Part shown: positions 20,791-32,434 of the stretch, piece by piece
How the letters are laid out: each line of letters opens with the position of its first letter
How positions within the stretch are numbered: the stretch's first letter is position 1
Source of the DNA: Stagonosporopsis chrysanthemi
Lineage: Eukaryota; Ascomycota; Dothideomycetes; Pleosporales; Didymellaceae
Direction: 5' to 3'
Assembly: GCA_022560025.1 (NCBI GenBank)
Contig: JAFISE010000160.1
Span: 1-64,000, forward strand
DNA length: 64,000 nt
The notes under the pieces: model-generated
The model's database searches: none
Told to the model about the DNA's origin: nothing
What the model saw: only the letters and a program-made list of their open reading frames with translations
Made by a program: the position numbers and the translations under genes

Positions 20791-21756
20791 TCATACGTTG
20801 GTGACCTAAGCGTTCGTTAGTAAGGACTTGTTCTGTCATAGACGTCGTAACGTACCTTCAATATCCTCCTCGAATAGTCCTCGTTATCTGCAATGCTGCC
20901 ATTGCTCTGCCTTCGGTCCATGAAGCTGGGGTCGATGCGCGAGTCGTTCATGGAAGAAGCGCTGGTTTTGCCTCCGTTGATGAAGTCGTTCACTCCGGCT
21001 GCATTGCGACGGTAGTCCTCCTCAGCCTGGTGCTGGCGTCTACGGCGCATGAAGAACCACACACCACCAATAATAGCAGCAAGGCCAACAACACCAACGA
21101 CCACACCTGCAGCAATACCGGCAGTGTTGGGCTTGCTGTCGTTTGATTTACTGGTTTCAGATGGTGTCGGTGTAGCGGAGACCACCGCGGCAGCGGTAGA
21201 CGTAGGTGCTACACTCGACGACTTCTTTGTTGCTGATGATGATGAAGAGGCTTCTTTCGGGATCTCGTAGTAATCAACTTGGTTCAATGTGTTGCCAGTA
21301 AGCATGACCCAAATCTTGTTGTTTCCACCGCCTGTCGAGTGTTAGCAGAAAGTTACAACAGCTATACGTCGCTAGGCACATACACAGTTCATCTTTTATT
21401 CCCGCGCATGTCGTGCTGCAGGTACTGTTGGGGACCTGCCAGTCCTTTGCCGGGATCTCATCTCCGCACCAGCAGTCAATGCCGTTTGACAGGCCAAGAA
21501 CGCTCTTTTTGTTCTCGAGGCAGACAAATTGGCAGTTACCAGGACTCTGAAATTCGTAGACGCCGTAGTTGGTCAACGGTGTTCCCGTCTCGAAGCAGCC
21601 AATCGTCGACATGGCGTTGGCAGGCAGGGTGGTTGTTGGCGACGCGATAGCCGAAGGTGTTGTTACGGTGCTCCAAAAGTCCTCAGACGACTGGGCAGAG
21701 GCCACCATCATCATCGCTGCCGCGACGAGAGTGGATGTGTATTTGAGAGAGACCAT
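20791..21756 (-). CDS. WSC-domain cell-wall integrity sensor
   Basis: 287 residues in three exons: 21756-21384, 21331-20856 and 20805-20791. WSC proteins sense wall stress and signal through Rho1 and PKC. The signal peptide (MVSLKYTSTLVAAAMMMVASAQ) is followed by the Cys-rich WSC domain at about residues 50-135: IGCFETGTPLTNYGVY, CQFVCLENKKSVLGLSNGIDCWCGDEIP, CSTTCAGIKDELCGGGNK. Next are a Ser/Thr/Ala-rich stretch for O-mannosylation, one TM helix (AGIAAGVVVGVVGLAAIIGG), the stop-transfer RRRR and a short cytoplasmic tail. The last exon is only 15 nt and supplies VTNV plus stop, so the tail reads RRILKVTNV; its intron has a perfect TACTAAC branch point. Without that splice the tail would be 12 unrelated residues. 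Confidence 0.9.
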
Positions 21757-23557
21757 TGTGAGGGGTGTTGTCGGGGTGTTGGTGATGCTCGAAGGGATTC
21801 GTCGTACGTTGCACTATACGAGTCGCTCGTACAGACTGCAGTGTACGTCAGCGATGTGTCGTCGGGTACGCTGGCAGTGAGGCCGGACCTTCGACGATGC
21901 ACTCAATGGCGTTGATAAGGCTGGGTAGATGGCTTCACTCGACGGAACCGTCCGGATGGCGGTGGTGAAGAGCGAGCGGGCGGCTCGATGCGGGTGAATG
22001 ACTGCAGTGCTGAGTGCGGGTATGGGGTAGAGTGGGTTGTTTGTGTCTTCGACCCAATGTCGTGGAGTGGCAAGGAAGACAAGCCCCGTTGACAGCTGTG
22101 GTGCAGCGGACTCGCTCAGCGATGCCCTCTACTGCTGGATTCGAAACGCAGCGCGTTGGGTCGCGGACAATCAGGCCCGGAATGAAGTTTCGGATTTACC
22201 CCTTGATTTCGACGAGCTGCAAAAGGAATGAATGGGACGGCTCGCTGGGTGTTAGTAAAGACTGCGTTGACGGACAAGCAACAAAGCAGGAACGAGTGTG
22301 ATGGCGAGCAGCAAGTGACAAGGACTGACTTGGGTGGGCGTGAGGAGCGAGGAGGCTTGGGCGCGCGGTGGGTGGGCCGTGTGAAGGGGAGGCCAGCCTT
22401 GGAGAGAGGAGAGCTCGCCCCGAAGCGGCTAGCCCAATGAGAGGCCGGGCTGCCGGCGTTGGCCTCCCAATGTTGGGCCAAAATTGAGCGCTCTGTGCAT
22501 GGCACGGCTGGCTAATAATACCACCTTGGCGCATGTTCCTTTGACCGGTCCGCCGCCCTCGACGGCGCTCCATTGTGCTCGCAGAGGGCTCTCTTTCACG
22601 GAGAGCTTGGCTGCCAGGCGCTGGCTGTGCCCACCAGGCAATGCAAGCCTCCGTACGCTTGCTCAGGCACTGCTCTCTCATTGGTCGCTGGTCCGTCGTT
22701 TGTTTCATGCTAGGCAAGCCACCGTCGCCCTCATGCCGCTCGGCCAACACGCGGCCCCCTGCACAGCGCGAGCGCTTGCTTTTGGCGGCCTGTAGCTGAC
22801 GTTGCCTGCGGCCACAGGTCGCTTTGGTGCATCGTCGCTCTTTCGCGGCATAGTTCACGGTCGAGACTCGTGTCTTCGATGGGGAACGACTGCTGTATCT
22901 GATCACCCAGGAACTATTGTGGGGATCGATCGAGCCCCTGCCATGAACGCGTTGACTCTCATGAGCCGGAGCAATCAATAAATTGCGCAAGTAAACCACG
23001 TCGACTGGTGACCCGTGGGTGGCCAGAAAGACTCGGCTCCTGAGTGTGTCGTCCGAACTGCTTCTGAAGACACAGGGAATGCCTCCTGACGCGGCTCTTT
23101 CCCATACTACACAGTATGACTGTGCGCCACCATAACCTTTAATACCCAGCTCCGCCTGTGCAGCGGGCAACGGGCAGTGTGCATATGCCTTGGAATCGTA
23201 CGCCTCCAGAAACCGTGTCAAGTTTCAAGTGTCAGGTGTCACTGTGATGCTTGAAATGATGTATGTAACCACTACAATGCAAAGCCGATCTGGACCAGCA
23301 GATTTCTCAAAACATACAACGCGGACGAGCCTTGACGAGCCTTGACGAGCGCCTTTGCAATGTCCACTTGCGAGAAGACAATCGTGCTGGAGTCAAGGTG
23401 CGTCCCACATTAATCGACTCCCAAAACCTCAGTGAAGCCGACCAATCACAAGCTTGCTCACTGAGCATGTCGCACGTGACTAGCTCAAGCGCGTTTGGGT
23501 CTCACAGCTCTCGTTGCAGCTGGGATGGCAGCCCTCTCATGAACAGCATTGCGCTTG
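21757..23557. other. Divergent promoter region, WSC sensor / mitochondrial-type gene
   Basis: 1.8 kb. GC-rich with many short out-of-frame ORFs. The longest, 341 codons on the minus strand at 22196-23221, has a composition unlike a protein, so I do not call it. A 10-bp tandem repeat lies at 23324-23350. Confidence 0.45.
23324..23350. repeat. 10-bp tandem repeat, 2.7 copies
   Basis: GACGAGCCTT is repeated exactly in tandem, 2.7 copies, upstream of the gene starting at 23558. Too short to name. Confidence 0.7.
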
Positions 23558-25939
23558 ATGCGACGTCCGCCCATTGTCTGCCAGCGAGCAGCGCAATCGC
23601 TCCAAACCATTGCTCCGCAGCACATCTGGGTTCCCGACGAAGTCCTGTCGCTGGCGGTCCATCGATTTTTCCAGAGCACCTGTCCGCAACAAAAGCGCTA
23701 TGGCAGCAACGTCCCGGGACCATTGGAGGCTAGGAGGAGGGCTGCGAAGCGACGCATGACAGCTTCAGCCGGCTTCTATCCGCAAGATAGCTTTCCCACC
23801 TCTTTTAATTTGGGAGCGCTGTTTGGTTACCGCTCGCAGCCGCAGACCTCTTGGAGATATGAACCACCATCTCTCCCAAAGGACGCACCGTTACTGGATA
23901 CATGTACGTTGTGTAATGTGTTTTGTTGTCGGAAATCACACTTGCTAATCGGCATAGCTTCTCGCGGCTGGGTGAACGACCAGTCTAGCGAAATGCGATC
24001 GCAAGATTGGGCTATCGATGTGAGCTCAATCGACCACGACGGACACCGACCCCTCACAACGCGGCTTACAACGCCTACCGGGATGCATGATGAGCCCGTC
24101 GATCTCCGAGACGTCGCTCATATCTCTTCGGATGCCCAAACAATCAAGAACACCTCGGCCGATACGAACAATCTTGACGAATGTCTGGACAAGTTCAAGG
24201 CTAGATTGAGCCCCACAAAGAAAGGTCGCTTTGGTGCTGTTGTGGAGGACGCTTTCATGAAATCGATGCCGGCTGCGCATCTCGTTTGGAAATATTATGC
24301 TGCAGTCCTTGAGCATTTGCATGAGCTAGGACATGATTCTAAACCTGTGATTAGCTCCTTGCTGCAAGGGGAAGGCCAGTTGCTTCGGATCACCAATCCC
24401 GTCCAGGCTGTCGACGACTGTGTAGAATTCATGGATCAACTGGACCTTGTACCGAGATCCCCCTCGGTCGGACGTGTTTTCGTTGTCCTGGCGCTTTCAG
24501 CAATCGCAACAGAATGTTCAACAACAAAATCCCACGATCTGCTGTTGCTACGTCTCATTCAGGGCATCAAAAGTCAAAACGCAGTGACAAGATCACAACG
24601 GCCGGCTTCGCATACTATGCTGATGCACGATCTTGCATCAAATTTGAGAAGCAGTGCCGAGAATGCTCTCTTCTCACTACACTCCGCTCCAAATGACCGT
24701 GTCATAAAAGCCATACACTACACTATTCGTAGCGTTGCTGGGACACCTAGTGGCTTCGTGCGTGCAGAACTTGGATTGTTTTTCGTGCCACGGCCGCAAC
24801 TGTTGACACTTGTACCCATTATCACTTCGAAACTCGCAAAGCCCACCAAAGGGCAGAGCAATCATGTCCATCGATTACAGCTTTTGGACCTTTGGCTGCG
24901 ACTGCTCCATCGAGTCGATGCCAAGGTCAACAACAAGAAAGATCTGCTCAAAGCTGCTATGGTTCCGCTGGCCGGACAACTTCGTACAGCTAGCTGGAAG
25001 GCTGCGATACCTTCAGAATGCTTCATCAAAGCTTTGCTTTTGCATCAAGACCTTGATGTTCAATTCCCAATCAACACTGTGGGACCGCACACACACCGTC
25101 CCCAGAACTTCTTTGTTGATGTTCTGCTGCAGATGCAGACACAAGCCTCGTCGTACACTGCACTGCTAGACCTGGCACTACCAATCGTTGCTGAGCATGC
25201 TGGAATGAGCACACTTTTGCGCTTCGTAAGGGCCATGGAAGACGAGCAGCTTCCACTATCTACTCGGACGGATTTTCATGTCATCTTGGAGGACGAGATT
25301 GCTGCGCTGTCCTCGCCAACAACAAATTTGTCCGAGAGTAAGCTTCAGGAGAGGGCGTTCAGTCTACAGACTTGCGAGAAGCTGGCCAATACTCTCAGCC
25401 GGATGGGCCACGCGCTTCCAGCGAGCTTGGAAAAAATTGCCACTCTCTCCGGAACTCGTCGATTCAGCAACGTCTTGGCCTATGCGAGAGCCAACAACGC
25501 CCTTCCTGTGGCCTACCGCGACGTCACTACGGACTTGTCCTTGATGGAGCGTGTTGCTGTGGCACACCAGCTTGCCTACCATTTTTCTCGGGACACAACT
25601 CGCACTCAACGCCAAGCATGGCGATTCATCTATTATCTGTATAAGTACCTCCATTCGAGATCGCTCCCGATCGGTCCCCTGTTCACCAAGGCTGTCGTAC
25701 ATGCTTCAATTACCAGACCTTTATTGGAGAACCGTTTCGTTAGCGCCAGACGTCTGATCTGGGTGTGTCATCTCGTGGCAAGAGTCGAAGGCGACGAAGT
25801 GGCTGCGCAAGTAGAGAATCGGTTCTTCGCTTGGCGAGGCGATCTCATCCAGCGTGCTAAGCGGGTTTTCGTTGGCGTTGGTGGTAGCAAACGGAGCAAG
25901 GCGCATGTCTCGTCTCTGAAAAGATTAGGGCTGTTATGA
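23558..25939 (+). CDS. Probable mitochondrial protein, function unknown
   Basis: 775 residues if the in-frame 54-nt intron 23904-23957 (GTACGT..GGCATAG, branch TTGCTAAT) is removed. Unspliced, it would insert a Cys-rich patch (CTLCNVFCC) that fits the protein poorly. Start at ATG 23558; the frame opens just upstream with no ATG. The N-terminus is rich in Arg, Gln and Ser and lacks acidic residues (MRRPPIVCQRAAQSLQT, RRRAAKRRMTAS), like a mitochondrial presequence. The remainder is alpha-helical with repeated Leu/Ala patterns reminiscent of helical-repeat proteins, but I cannot assign PPR or another repeat. A conserved-looking C-terminal block contains RRLIWVCHLVARVEGDEVA, FFAWRGDLIQRAKRVF and a basic end. 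Probably a Pezizomycotina-restricted mitochondrial factor. Confidence 0.75.
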   Translation: MRRPPIVCQRAAQSLQTIAPQHIWVPDEVLSLAVHRFFQSTCPQQKRYGSNVPGPLEARRRAAKRRMTASAGFYPQDSFPTSFNLGALFGYRSQPQTSWRYEPPSLPKDAPLLDTCTLCNVFCCRKSHLLIGIASRGWVNDQSSEMRSQDWAIDVSSIDHDGHRPLTTRLTTPTGMHDEPVDLRDVAHISSDAQTIKNTSADTNNLDECLDKFKARLSPTKKGRFGAVVEDAFMKSMPAAHLVWKYYAAVLEHLHELGHDSKPVISSLLQGEGQLLRITNPVQAVDDCVEFMDQLDLVPRSPSVGRVFVVLALSAIATECSTTKSHDLLLLRLIQGIKSQNAVTRSQRPASHTMLMHDLASNLRSSAENALFSLHSAPNDRVIKAIHYTIRSVAGTPSGFVRAELGLFFVPRPQLLTLVPIITSKLAKPTKGQSNHVHRLQLLDLWLRLLHRVDAKVNNKKDLLKAAMVPLAGQLRTASWKAAIPSECFIKALLLHQDLDVQFPINTVGPHTHRPQNFFVDVLLQMQTQASSYTALLDLALPIVAEHAGMSTLLRFVRAMEDEQLPLSTRTDFHVILEDEIAALSSPTTNLSESKLQERAFSLQTCEKLANTLSRMGHALPASLEKIATLSGTRRFSNVLAYARANNALPVAYRDVTTDLSLMERVAVAHQLAYHFSRDTTRTQRQAWRFIYYLYKYLHSRSLPIGPLFTKAVVHASITRPLLENRFVSARRLIWVCHLVARVEGDEVAAQVENRFFAWRGDLIQRAKRVFVGVGGSKRSKAHVSSLKRLGLL

Positions 25940-26396
25940 TGAGTAGAGACGGTGTGGAGCAGACAATACACCCTTTATAGATGCAAATGAATGCAAATCC
26001 GCGTGCACCTTGCTCGATCATGTTTGGCTTGGTGTTTTCGCTGTTCTTGTCTAACCAGAGACGGTTTAGACGTTCTTCTACCAGCCCTCCACCTTTGTCA
26101 TCGTTCGTAAACCCCTCTTGCTCCAGCCACTTTATGTTCGAGTGTGCTCAGGTGAAGAGAATTTTGTCCACATCTTGCAAGAAAGTTTGCTGCATTTCAA
26201 GACTGAGACCATCCTGCCTTCCGCAACAGCGACGTCATCGGTCAGCAACTTGAAATGCTACTGAAGCTGAGCATTCTGATCAAGCAGTGTACAGGCTCTC
26301 ACGTAGGAAACCGTGGACTTTCAAAGATTCTGCCAAGCGGTCCCCAGATCTTGAAAATTACCAAAAGCCTGACTACTGGTGACGGACGTGATAGCA
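25940..26396. other. Spacer before fluG
   Basis: 457 bases, 3' UTR of the preceding gene and promoter/leader of fluG. No element recognised. Confidence 0.4.
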
Positions 26397-29300
26397 ATGG
26401 AGCGCAGCCATTCCCCGCCAACAAGCTCTATCGAGCAGCTCCGCCATGTCGCACTCAACTTTCCCATTATCGACAACCATGCCCACAACCTCATCCTTCC
26501 AACACATGCGGACACCATTCCCTTCGAAACCATTACCTCAGAAGCACAGGGTCGAGCTCTTCGAGATACCTTCAAGTCGCTTGCCCATCTTCGAGCAGCA
26601 AGACAATTGCGCGAGCTGTACCAGCTGGACGATAACGCCAGCTGGACAGATATACTCGAGCAAAGAGAGGAATGGTTCCACTCGGATCCTGAGCGCTTAA
26701 ACGAACGCTGCTTTGAGGGCGTCACTGCTCTCTTGATCGACGATGGCCTCGCGGGGCCTGGAAAAGTGCATCCGTACGACTGGCACGACCGATACACAGA
26801 CGCGCCTAGCAAACGTATAGTTCGTATTGAAACTGTTGCTGAGCGCTTGATGGAGGCTATTGTCAAGGACGCAGATGAGGATGACCTGGGAAGGACTCAC
26901 TTCTACACCGAGACCTGGACCGTGTTCATGGACGACTTTGAACGCAAGATTTTGGAGGCCATTGAAGACTCGGAAGTTGTAGGATTCAAAACTGTGATCT
27001 GCTACAGGACTGGTCTGGACGTTGAGGAAGACTACGAACGCGCTGCCAAAGCAGTGGGGTACCCATTCGAGCGCTATGTTAAGAGCTGTGTTCGAAAGCG
27101 CAGCTTCAGGATCGAGCGAAAGAGCCTGAACGACTATCTGGTCTTGAGGACTCTTGAGGTTTTGTCAGACAATTCAGCACGTAACAGCTTCTCCAAGCCT
27201 CTTCAACTTCACACGGGACTTGGCGATAGCGACATTGACCTGAGCCTGTCGAACCCAGCGTTCCTTCAACCTCTCATCGAGAACTATCCGAACGTGCCAT
27301 TTGTCATTCTCCACTCGGCGTACCCATACACGCGGGAAGCTGGCTACCTTGCAACAGTGTACAAGCATGTCTATCTTGACATTGGCGAAGTCTTCCCAAT
27401 GGTCAGTCGGGATGGGCAGAAAGCTATCCTGCGTCAAGCGCTGGAGCTGGTGCCAGGCGGCAAGCTTCTCTACTCTAGCGATGGACACTGGTTTCCAGAA
27501 ACATTCTGGCTGGCAAACAAGCAATTTCGGGAGGTTTGGCTAGAGGTATGTTGAATCTATATGGTATTGTTAACCATGCACTAACACCCATCTATAGCTC
27601 CTTATCGAGTATGTTGATAAAACAGACTTGACCACAAATCAAGCGATTGGGATGACCAAAGATATTCTCTTCAACAATTCGAACGTACTGTATGGACTAC
27701 AGTATGAGGCTGTTTTCAGGGAGATTCCTCAGGAGGCACCCAAGCAGCTTACATTCAACACAAGGAGCGCAGAGGATACGCAGTCACGATCGCAATCACA
27801 GGCTCCATCTATTCCCATTCTGATGCCCTCTCCGCCACTCAGAGGCGCAGCGCCCCAATCAGACTTTCAGGTTCCACCTGGCGAGCGATCTGCTAGTCCG
27901 TACGAGCCACCTCCGTTCCCACTGCCGTCCCGTACCTTGCAGCTGTACGACATCGCTCGCTTCAATGAATTCACAAGGAAAAATCAAGGTATCAAGTTTG
28001 TTTATGTCCAATGGCTTGATTTTATGGCGACGATGCGAGTCCGCATTCTGCCTATTAAAGAGTTCACTTGCATTGTTTACGAAGGCCGGCGTATCGGCAT
28101 ATCGCAAGGAAATACCGGAACATTGCAGAATGATACTTTAACGCCTGTCGTCAATACAACAGGACAAATCTTTGTCGAACCTGACCTACGATCCTTGCGT
28201 CGAGCGCACGACAAAGACCCTCTCAAGGCTGCAACGGTCTTGAGCTATTGGCGCTCAGAAGAGGGCCACCCGCTTCCCTCTTGCCCTCGCAACAATCTTG
28301 AAATCACCATCAACGAGCTCCAACAAAGGTTCAATACCACCCTCGAAGTCGGTTTCGAGATCGAGGTCACTTTCCTTGCCCGTGACAAGCCGCTCAATCC
28401 CTTCAACCCTCAGCAACCACAACAAACCTACGAAGCAGCCACCAACATCCATGCGTGGTCTACATTGACTCCTACACAATGGTTGCAGACTCCCATGCTC
28501 GGCGAGATCGCCACATCCCTGGCTGACATGGGTATCGATCTTCAGCAATTCCACGCCGAGTCCGGCCCAGGCCAGTACGAGTTCATCCTCCCCCCAGCTC
28601 CGCCGTTGCTTGCGGTCGATACTCTGATCCAGACAAGACAAGTCATTGCACAGATTGCAGCGCTTCATGGCATGCGGGCTACGCTGCACCCTAAGCCATT
28701 TGGCGAGAAGGGCGCAGGCACCGCAGCGCACACGCACATCTCCTTGCAACCTCCAACTCGCGACCAGGACTTCTTCGTCGGAGGTGTGCTCAAACACCTG
28801 CCCGCTCTGTGTGCGTTCATGATGCCCGATCAGCAGAGCTACGGAAGAGTAGTAGACAATCAATGGACGGGTGGTACGTGGGTCGCCTGGGGTACGCAGA
28901 ACCGTGAGTGCCCACTCCGTCGTGTTGAAGACGGGCGCTGGGAGATCAGATGCCTCGATGGGCTGGCGAACATGTATTTCGTCATGTCGGCAGTCATTGC
29001 AGCTGGCATGCTGGGACTATCATCTTTTTCAGCAGCCTCGCCAGCGCCTGGCACTCTTCACGACCAGACTGTACCCGGGGCGGCAGAACACGGTAGCGGA
29101 GGCGTGTTACAAGAAGATGAGCGATCCCAGCAGCTGGGCCTTGGAGCTGGAAGCAGGGAATTGGATCTACCAGTAAACCCCTCCACTCTAGACGACGAGG
29201 GTCGTGCAAGATACGGGATTACGCGGAAGATGCCCAGGGATTTTGACGAAGCGTACTCTGCACTGAAAGCTGATGGGCAGCTCAAAGAAGCCTTGGGGCC

Positions 29301-29403
29301 AGAGCTGGTGAGAGACTATTTGATCATGAAGGACTACGAGCAGGAGATGCTGGACAAGATGGGCGAGATGGAGCGTAGAGAATGGTTGACTGAGCGGTAT
29401 TAA
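26397..29403 (+). CDS. fluG: FluG: amidohydrolase-glutamine synthetase-like developmental factor
   Basis: 984 residues from exons 26397-27545 and 27598-29403; intron 52 nt with branch CACTAAC. FluG is needed to make the diffusible signal that starts conidiation in Aspergillus nidulans. The N-terminal half is an amidohydrolase-2 domain: metal site NFPIIDNHAHNL at about residues 20-31, later LQLHTGLGDSDIDL and LLYSSDGHWFPE. The C-terminal half (from about residue 500) is a glutamine-synthetase type I-like fold: beta-grasp YVQWLDFMATMRVRI, catalytic segment QFHAESGPGQYEFILPP, then GTAAHTHISL and GTQNREC. A Pro/Ser-rich linker separates them. The two-domain order and length fit FluG well. The GS part usually lacks normal glutamine synthetase activity. 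The chosen ATG is the first in frame. Confidence 0.95.
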
Positions 29404-30252
29404 TGTACGACGACGCCTGCAAAGCTCGTTGCTTCCGAACGTGTCAATGACGATAACGATATCACGAGTATGCCTTAGCTAGATGTGTATATGCTATTCT
29501 CTCACATGAATCCACATTGTATTCTTCGCACCTGTTAGAGCACCCACAATAGCAAACTAGGTCGTCGACTACACCACACACCACCTCCCCTCAGCACCAA
29601 CATCTGGCCCTCACTTCCCTCTCCTCCCCCACCACTATGCCCCAGCGCTTCCGCATGCCAAAGCCCTCCCACCGCCTTCAAAATTCCACCAAACCCTCTC
29701 CACGGCCTCCACCATCGGCCCTCGATTTCGGTACCCGAGCGGTGTATCTCGTATACCTGTATTTGCCAAGTCCATGCAAGCTGCAATGGGTAAGTGCGCG
29801 TGGTGCACAGCCCCGCTCCGTCTTACGCTCGGCGCGGCGCGGGAGATAGGGGCGTGGTGGGCCTGAGGAGGGGTGTGCAAGCGAGATGGGGGGTGGGATT
29901 GTGGTTAATTGAGGGGCGGGATGGTTGGACAAGGGTGCTTTGTTAGGGGGAGTAGGTGGTGAGAGGTTCGGGGGGGGGGAGGGGGGGTAAAGAGGAACGA
30001 TGTGTTTGCAGCATGTGGGCGAATAGTGGCAGCAGACCATACGAAGTACGTGTGTATGTTGACGATGAGCGAGTTATGCAATGTTTTGATTTTCATTTCT
30101 GTGTACACCTTGAAGGAAAAAGATTACAGCCAGCTCTTCTGCTCCAACGGAGCTCTCAAACAAAGGGGAATATTCACCGTCCTAGCTCGCTCTACCGCAA
30201 ACCATGCAAGAAGAAAAGAGACGATTTTTGTCACTGGAAAAAGTCACGTCTT
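29404..30252. other. Convergent spacer, fluG / GH72 gene
   Basis: 849 bases holding two 3' UTRs. C-rich CCACC/CTCC tracts at about 29580-29720 and G-runs at 29946-29987. No gene. Confidence 0.45.
29946..29987 (+). repeat. G-run tract (possible G-quadruplex)
   Basis: Five, then ten, then seven consecutive Gs (29946-29950, 29970-29979, 29981-29987) with short G groups between. It lies downstream of the GH72 stop on the non-template side for fluG. It could fold as a quadruplex or be a simple low-complexity tract. Confidence 0.4.
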
Positions 30253-31909
30253 TTACAAGAAGATCATGGCCATGCCAGAGGCGACGGCACCGAAGACGTA
30301 CATGCTCAGACCCATGCCGACAACGGGGACGGACAGACCAGAGGCAGCGCCGGTGGAGGAGTTGGAGGAGCCTGAGCCGGAGCCTGAGCCGCCTGAGGCT
30401 TGGGGCGCAGAGGTGACGGAGCCAGTGCCAGCAGCGCCGGCCTCCTTGAGGAGGCTGGCGCAGCCAGAGGCAGTGGGGGTAGCGGTGGCCGACTTGGTGG
30501 TGGCCTTGCCCTTGAAGCTGCAACCGCCGGAGACAGCCTTAGCGTAGGCGTTGAGAGCGAAGGAGAGCTGCTCCTTGGCCGAGCACATGCCGTACGCGCC
30601 GTAGGGGCCGGAGGTGACGTTGCGGTTGATGCCGGCGCAGTACTCGCCGTCCTTCTGGCCGCAGACGTAGCCGAACATGTCGCCGAAGTCGTCCTCGTCG
30701 GCCTTGTCGGAGACGGTGCAGCTGAGCGTGTCCATCATGCAGGAGCAGAGGTCGGCGTTGGCGACAGGAGGGAGAGGGTCGGACTCGGCTTCCCACTTGC
30801 CAGACTTGACCGAGGGGCACGAAGCAGCGGCGGTGTTGGTGGGCTTGTAGTCGGACATCTTGACACCAGTGGGGTTGACCTTGGCGATCTGCTTCTGGAG
30901 GTTGTCGAAGTCCTTGTTGGTGGTGACCTTGCCGTCCTTGACGGTCGCAAGACCGTACTCGTTGGCCTCCTCGAAGTACATGTAGACAATACCGCCGGAC
31001 CAGACATCAGTCATCTTGTCGCTGTAGAGAGTGCCTACCTCGGTGAAAAGACGAGGACGTGGAGTGTTGCAACCGTACTCGGCGAAGAAGACGGGGACGT
31101 TGTACTTCTCGAACTCCTTGGTGCGGACATCGAAGCCAGACTCCTCGAACGAAGAGTCACCGCACCACGAGTAGATGTTGTAGCCCCAGAAGTCGATAGC
31201 ATCCTCGCTGTTGCCGCAGTCGAAGTAGTTGGCAAGGTTCTCACGGATATCAGCATCGTCGTTGGTGGCGTAACCGACACCAACTTCGCGGTAGTTCTTG
31301 CTCTTGATGTAAGCCTTGCTGTCACGGACAGCAGCCTTGACGAAAGCAGATGCAAGAGTGTTGTTGGGCTGGTTGGACACCTCGTTACCGGCGAAGAAAC
31401 CGAGGGTGTTGTCGTACTTCATCAGCTCATCGATGACGCTGGTGTAGCGGGAGTAGAGAGTGGTGGTCCATTCGGCATCGTCACGGTTGATGGAGTTGCC
31501 GGGCTCAGACAAATCAGCGACAACGTAGATACCAGCATCGGCCAGCGCACTCATGCACTCCTTGTGGTCCTTTTCAGGGTCGATGGCGTAGACACGGATG
31601 GTGTTGGTCTTCAACTTCTTGAGGTACTCAATGTCGCGCTTGCAAGCCGTGGAGTCGGCGAGGGGGTCGGAAATGTTCAGCTCATCTGCATCAGCGGCAG
31701 TGGTGTTCGAGTTGACTTCCTGCTGGTAAGCAACGCCCTTCATGAAGAACTGGGTGCCATTGCTCTTGAAGAAGAACTTTGAGCCCTGCGTCGCTGTTAG
31801 AACCCTGGCTAACGCCTCCTGTCGTGCAACGGCGTACCTTGATGACAATGGGATCAACGGCGGCTTGTACACCGGCCAGCAGCGCGGTCGCAGCAATGAG
31901 GCCCCGCAT
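30253..31909 (-). CDS. GPI-anchored GH72 beta-1,3-glucanosyltransferase with X8/CBM43 module
   Basis: 534 residues from exons 31909-31838 and 31785-30253; the 52-nt intron lies right after the signal peptide exon. Gel/Gas enzymes cut and rejoin beta-1,3-glucan chains at the cell surface, elongating wall glucan. Signal peptide MRGLIAATALLAGVQA. GH72 domain: GSKFFFKSNGTQFFMKGVAY, then GFFAGNEVSNQ with the acid/base Glu, then VPVFFAEYGCNTPRPR with the nucleophile Glu. The Cys-rich X8 domain follows (LCSCMMDTLSCTV, FGYVCGQKDGEYCAGI, YGMCSAKEQLSFAL). A Ser/Gly-rich linker and a hydrophobic tail suit GPI addition. An in-frame ATG at 31942 would extend the N-terminus by 11 residues, but the signal peptide favours 31909. 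The antisense strand is open by codon bias only. Confidence 0.94.
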
Positions 31910-32407
31910 ATTGATGTTTATTCGACCGAAGAAATGATCCAAGAAATGTCGGTGGTGTTGGCAGTGCTTGGGTTGAGGCGCCGAGCTCTTGAGGTCACGG
32001 CACGTGGAAGTGGTGTTTTAAAGGCGTAGAACGGGGGAAGGAGTGTGACGCAGCAGCAAACGGGGCTGGACGCAGAAATGGCTGTAAAAATAGTACGTAA
32101 AGAGTGACTGGTAAAACAGAAAATGCACAGTGGAAACAGCACTGAAGCAGCCTGAGTGAAGAAGTGAGAGGTCGACCAAGCTTCCCCAAGGCCGATCAGC
32201 GAGGTCGAACATGACCCCTGAGGCTAGGCCAGTTTCATTCGGCCAGTTTCATAATTTTGGATTCCTGGCCCGACGCCCGGCGCGCTCCACTCAGATCGCC
32301 TTCTGAATGTGTCTCGGAATTCTAGAAGCGCCATGACGCTGTTCTGGCATGCTGCAGTGCGCGCGCGCAGGTCGACCACCGGGACCTTGCGAGAGAGCTC
32401 TCAAGTG

Positions 32408-32434
32408 AAAAAAAAAACAAAAACAAAAACAAAC
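32408..32434. repeat. A-rich (AAAAAC)n tract
   Basis: An uninterrupted A10 run followed by three CAAAAA-type units inside the divergent GH72-FKS1 spacer, about 500 bases from the GH72 start. Poly(dA:dT) tracts of this kind exclude nucleosomes in fungi. Confidence 0.6.

Noticed and set aside
22196..23221. 341-codon minus-strand ORF between the WSC and mitochondrial-type genes
   Set aside because: GC-rich frame with Arg/Ser/Pro-rich, patternless translation, no splice or start context, lies in a divergent promoter region.
30400..31782. 460-codon plus-strand ORF over the GH72 gene
   Set aside because: Val/Gly/Leu-rich antisense shadow of a codon-biased gene; no protein pattern.
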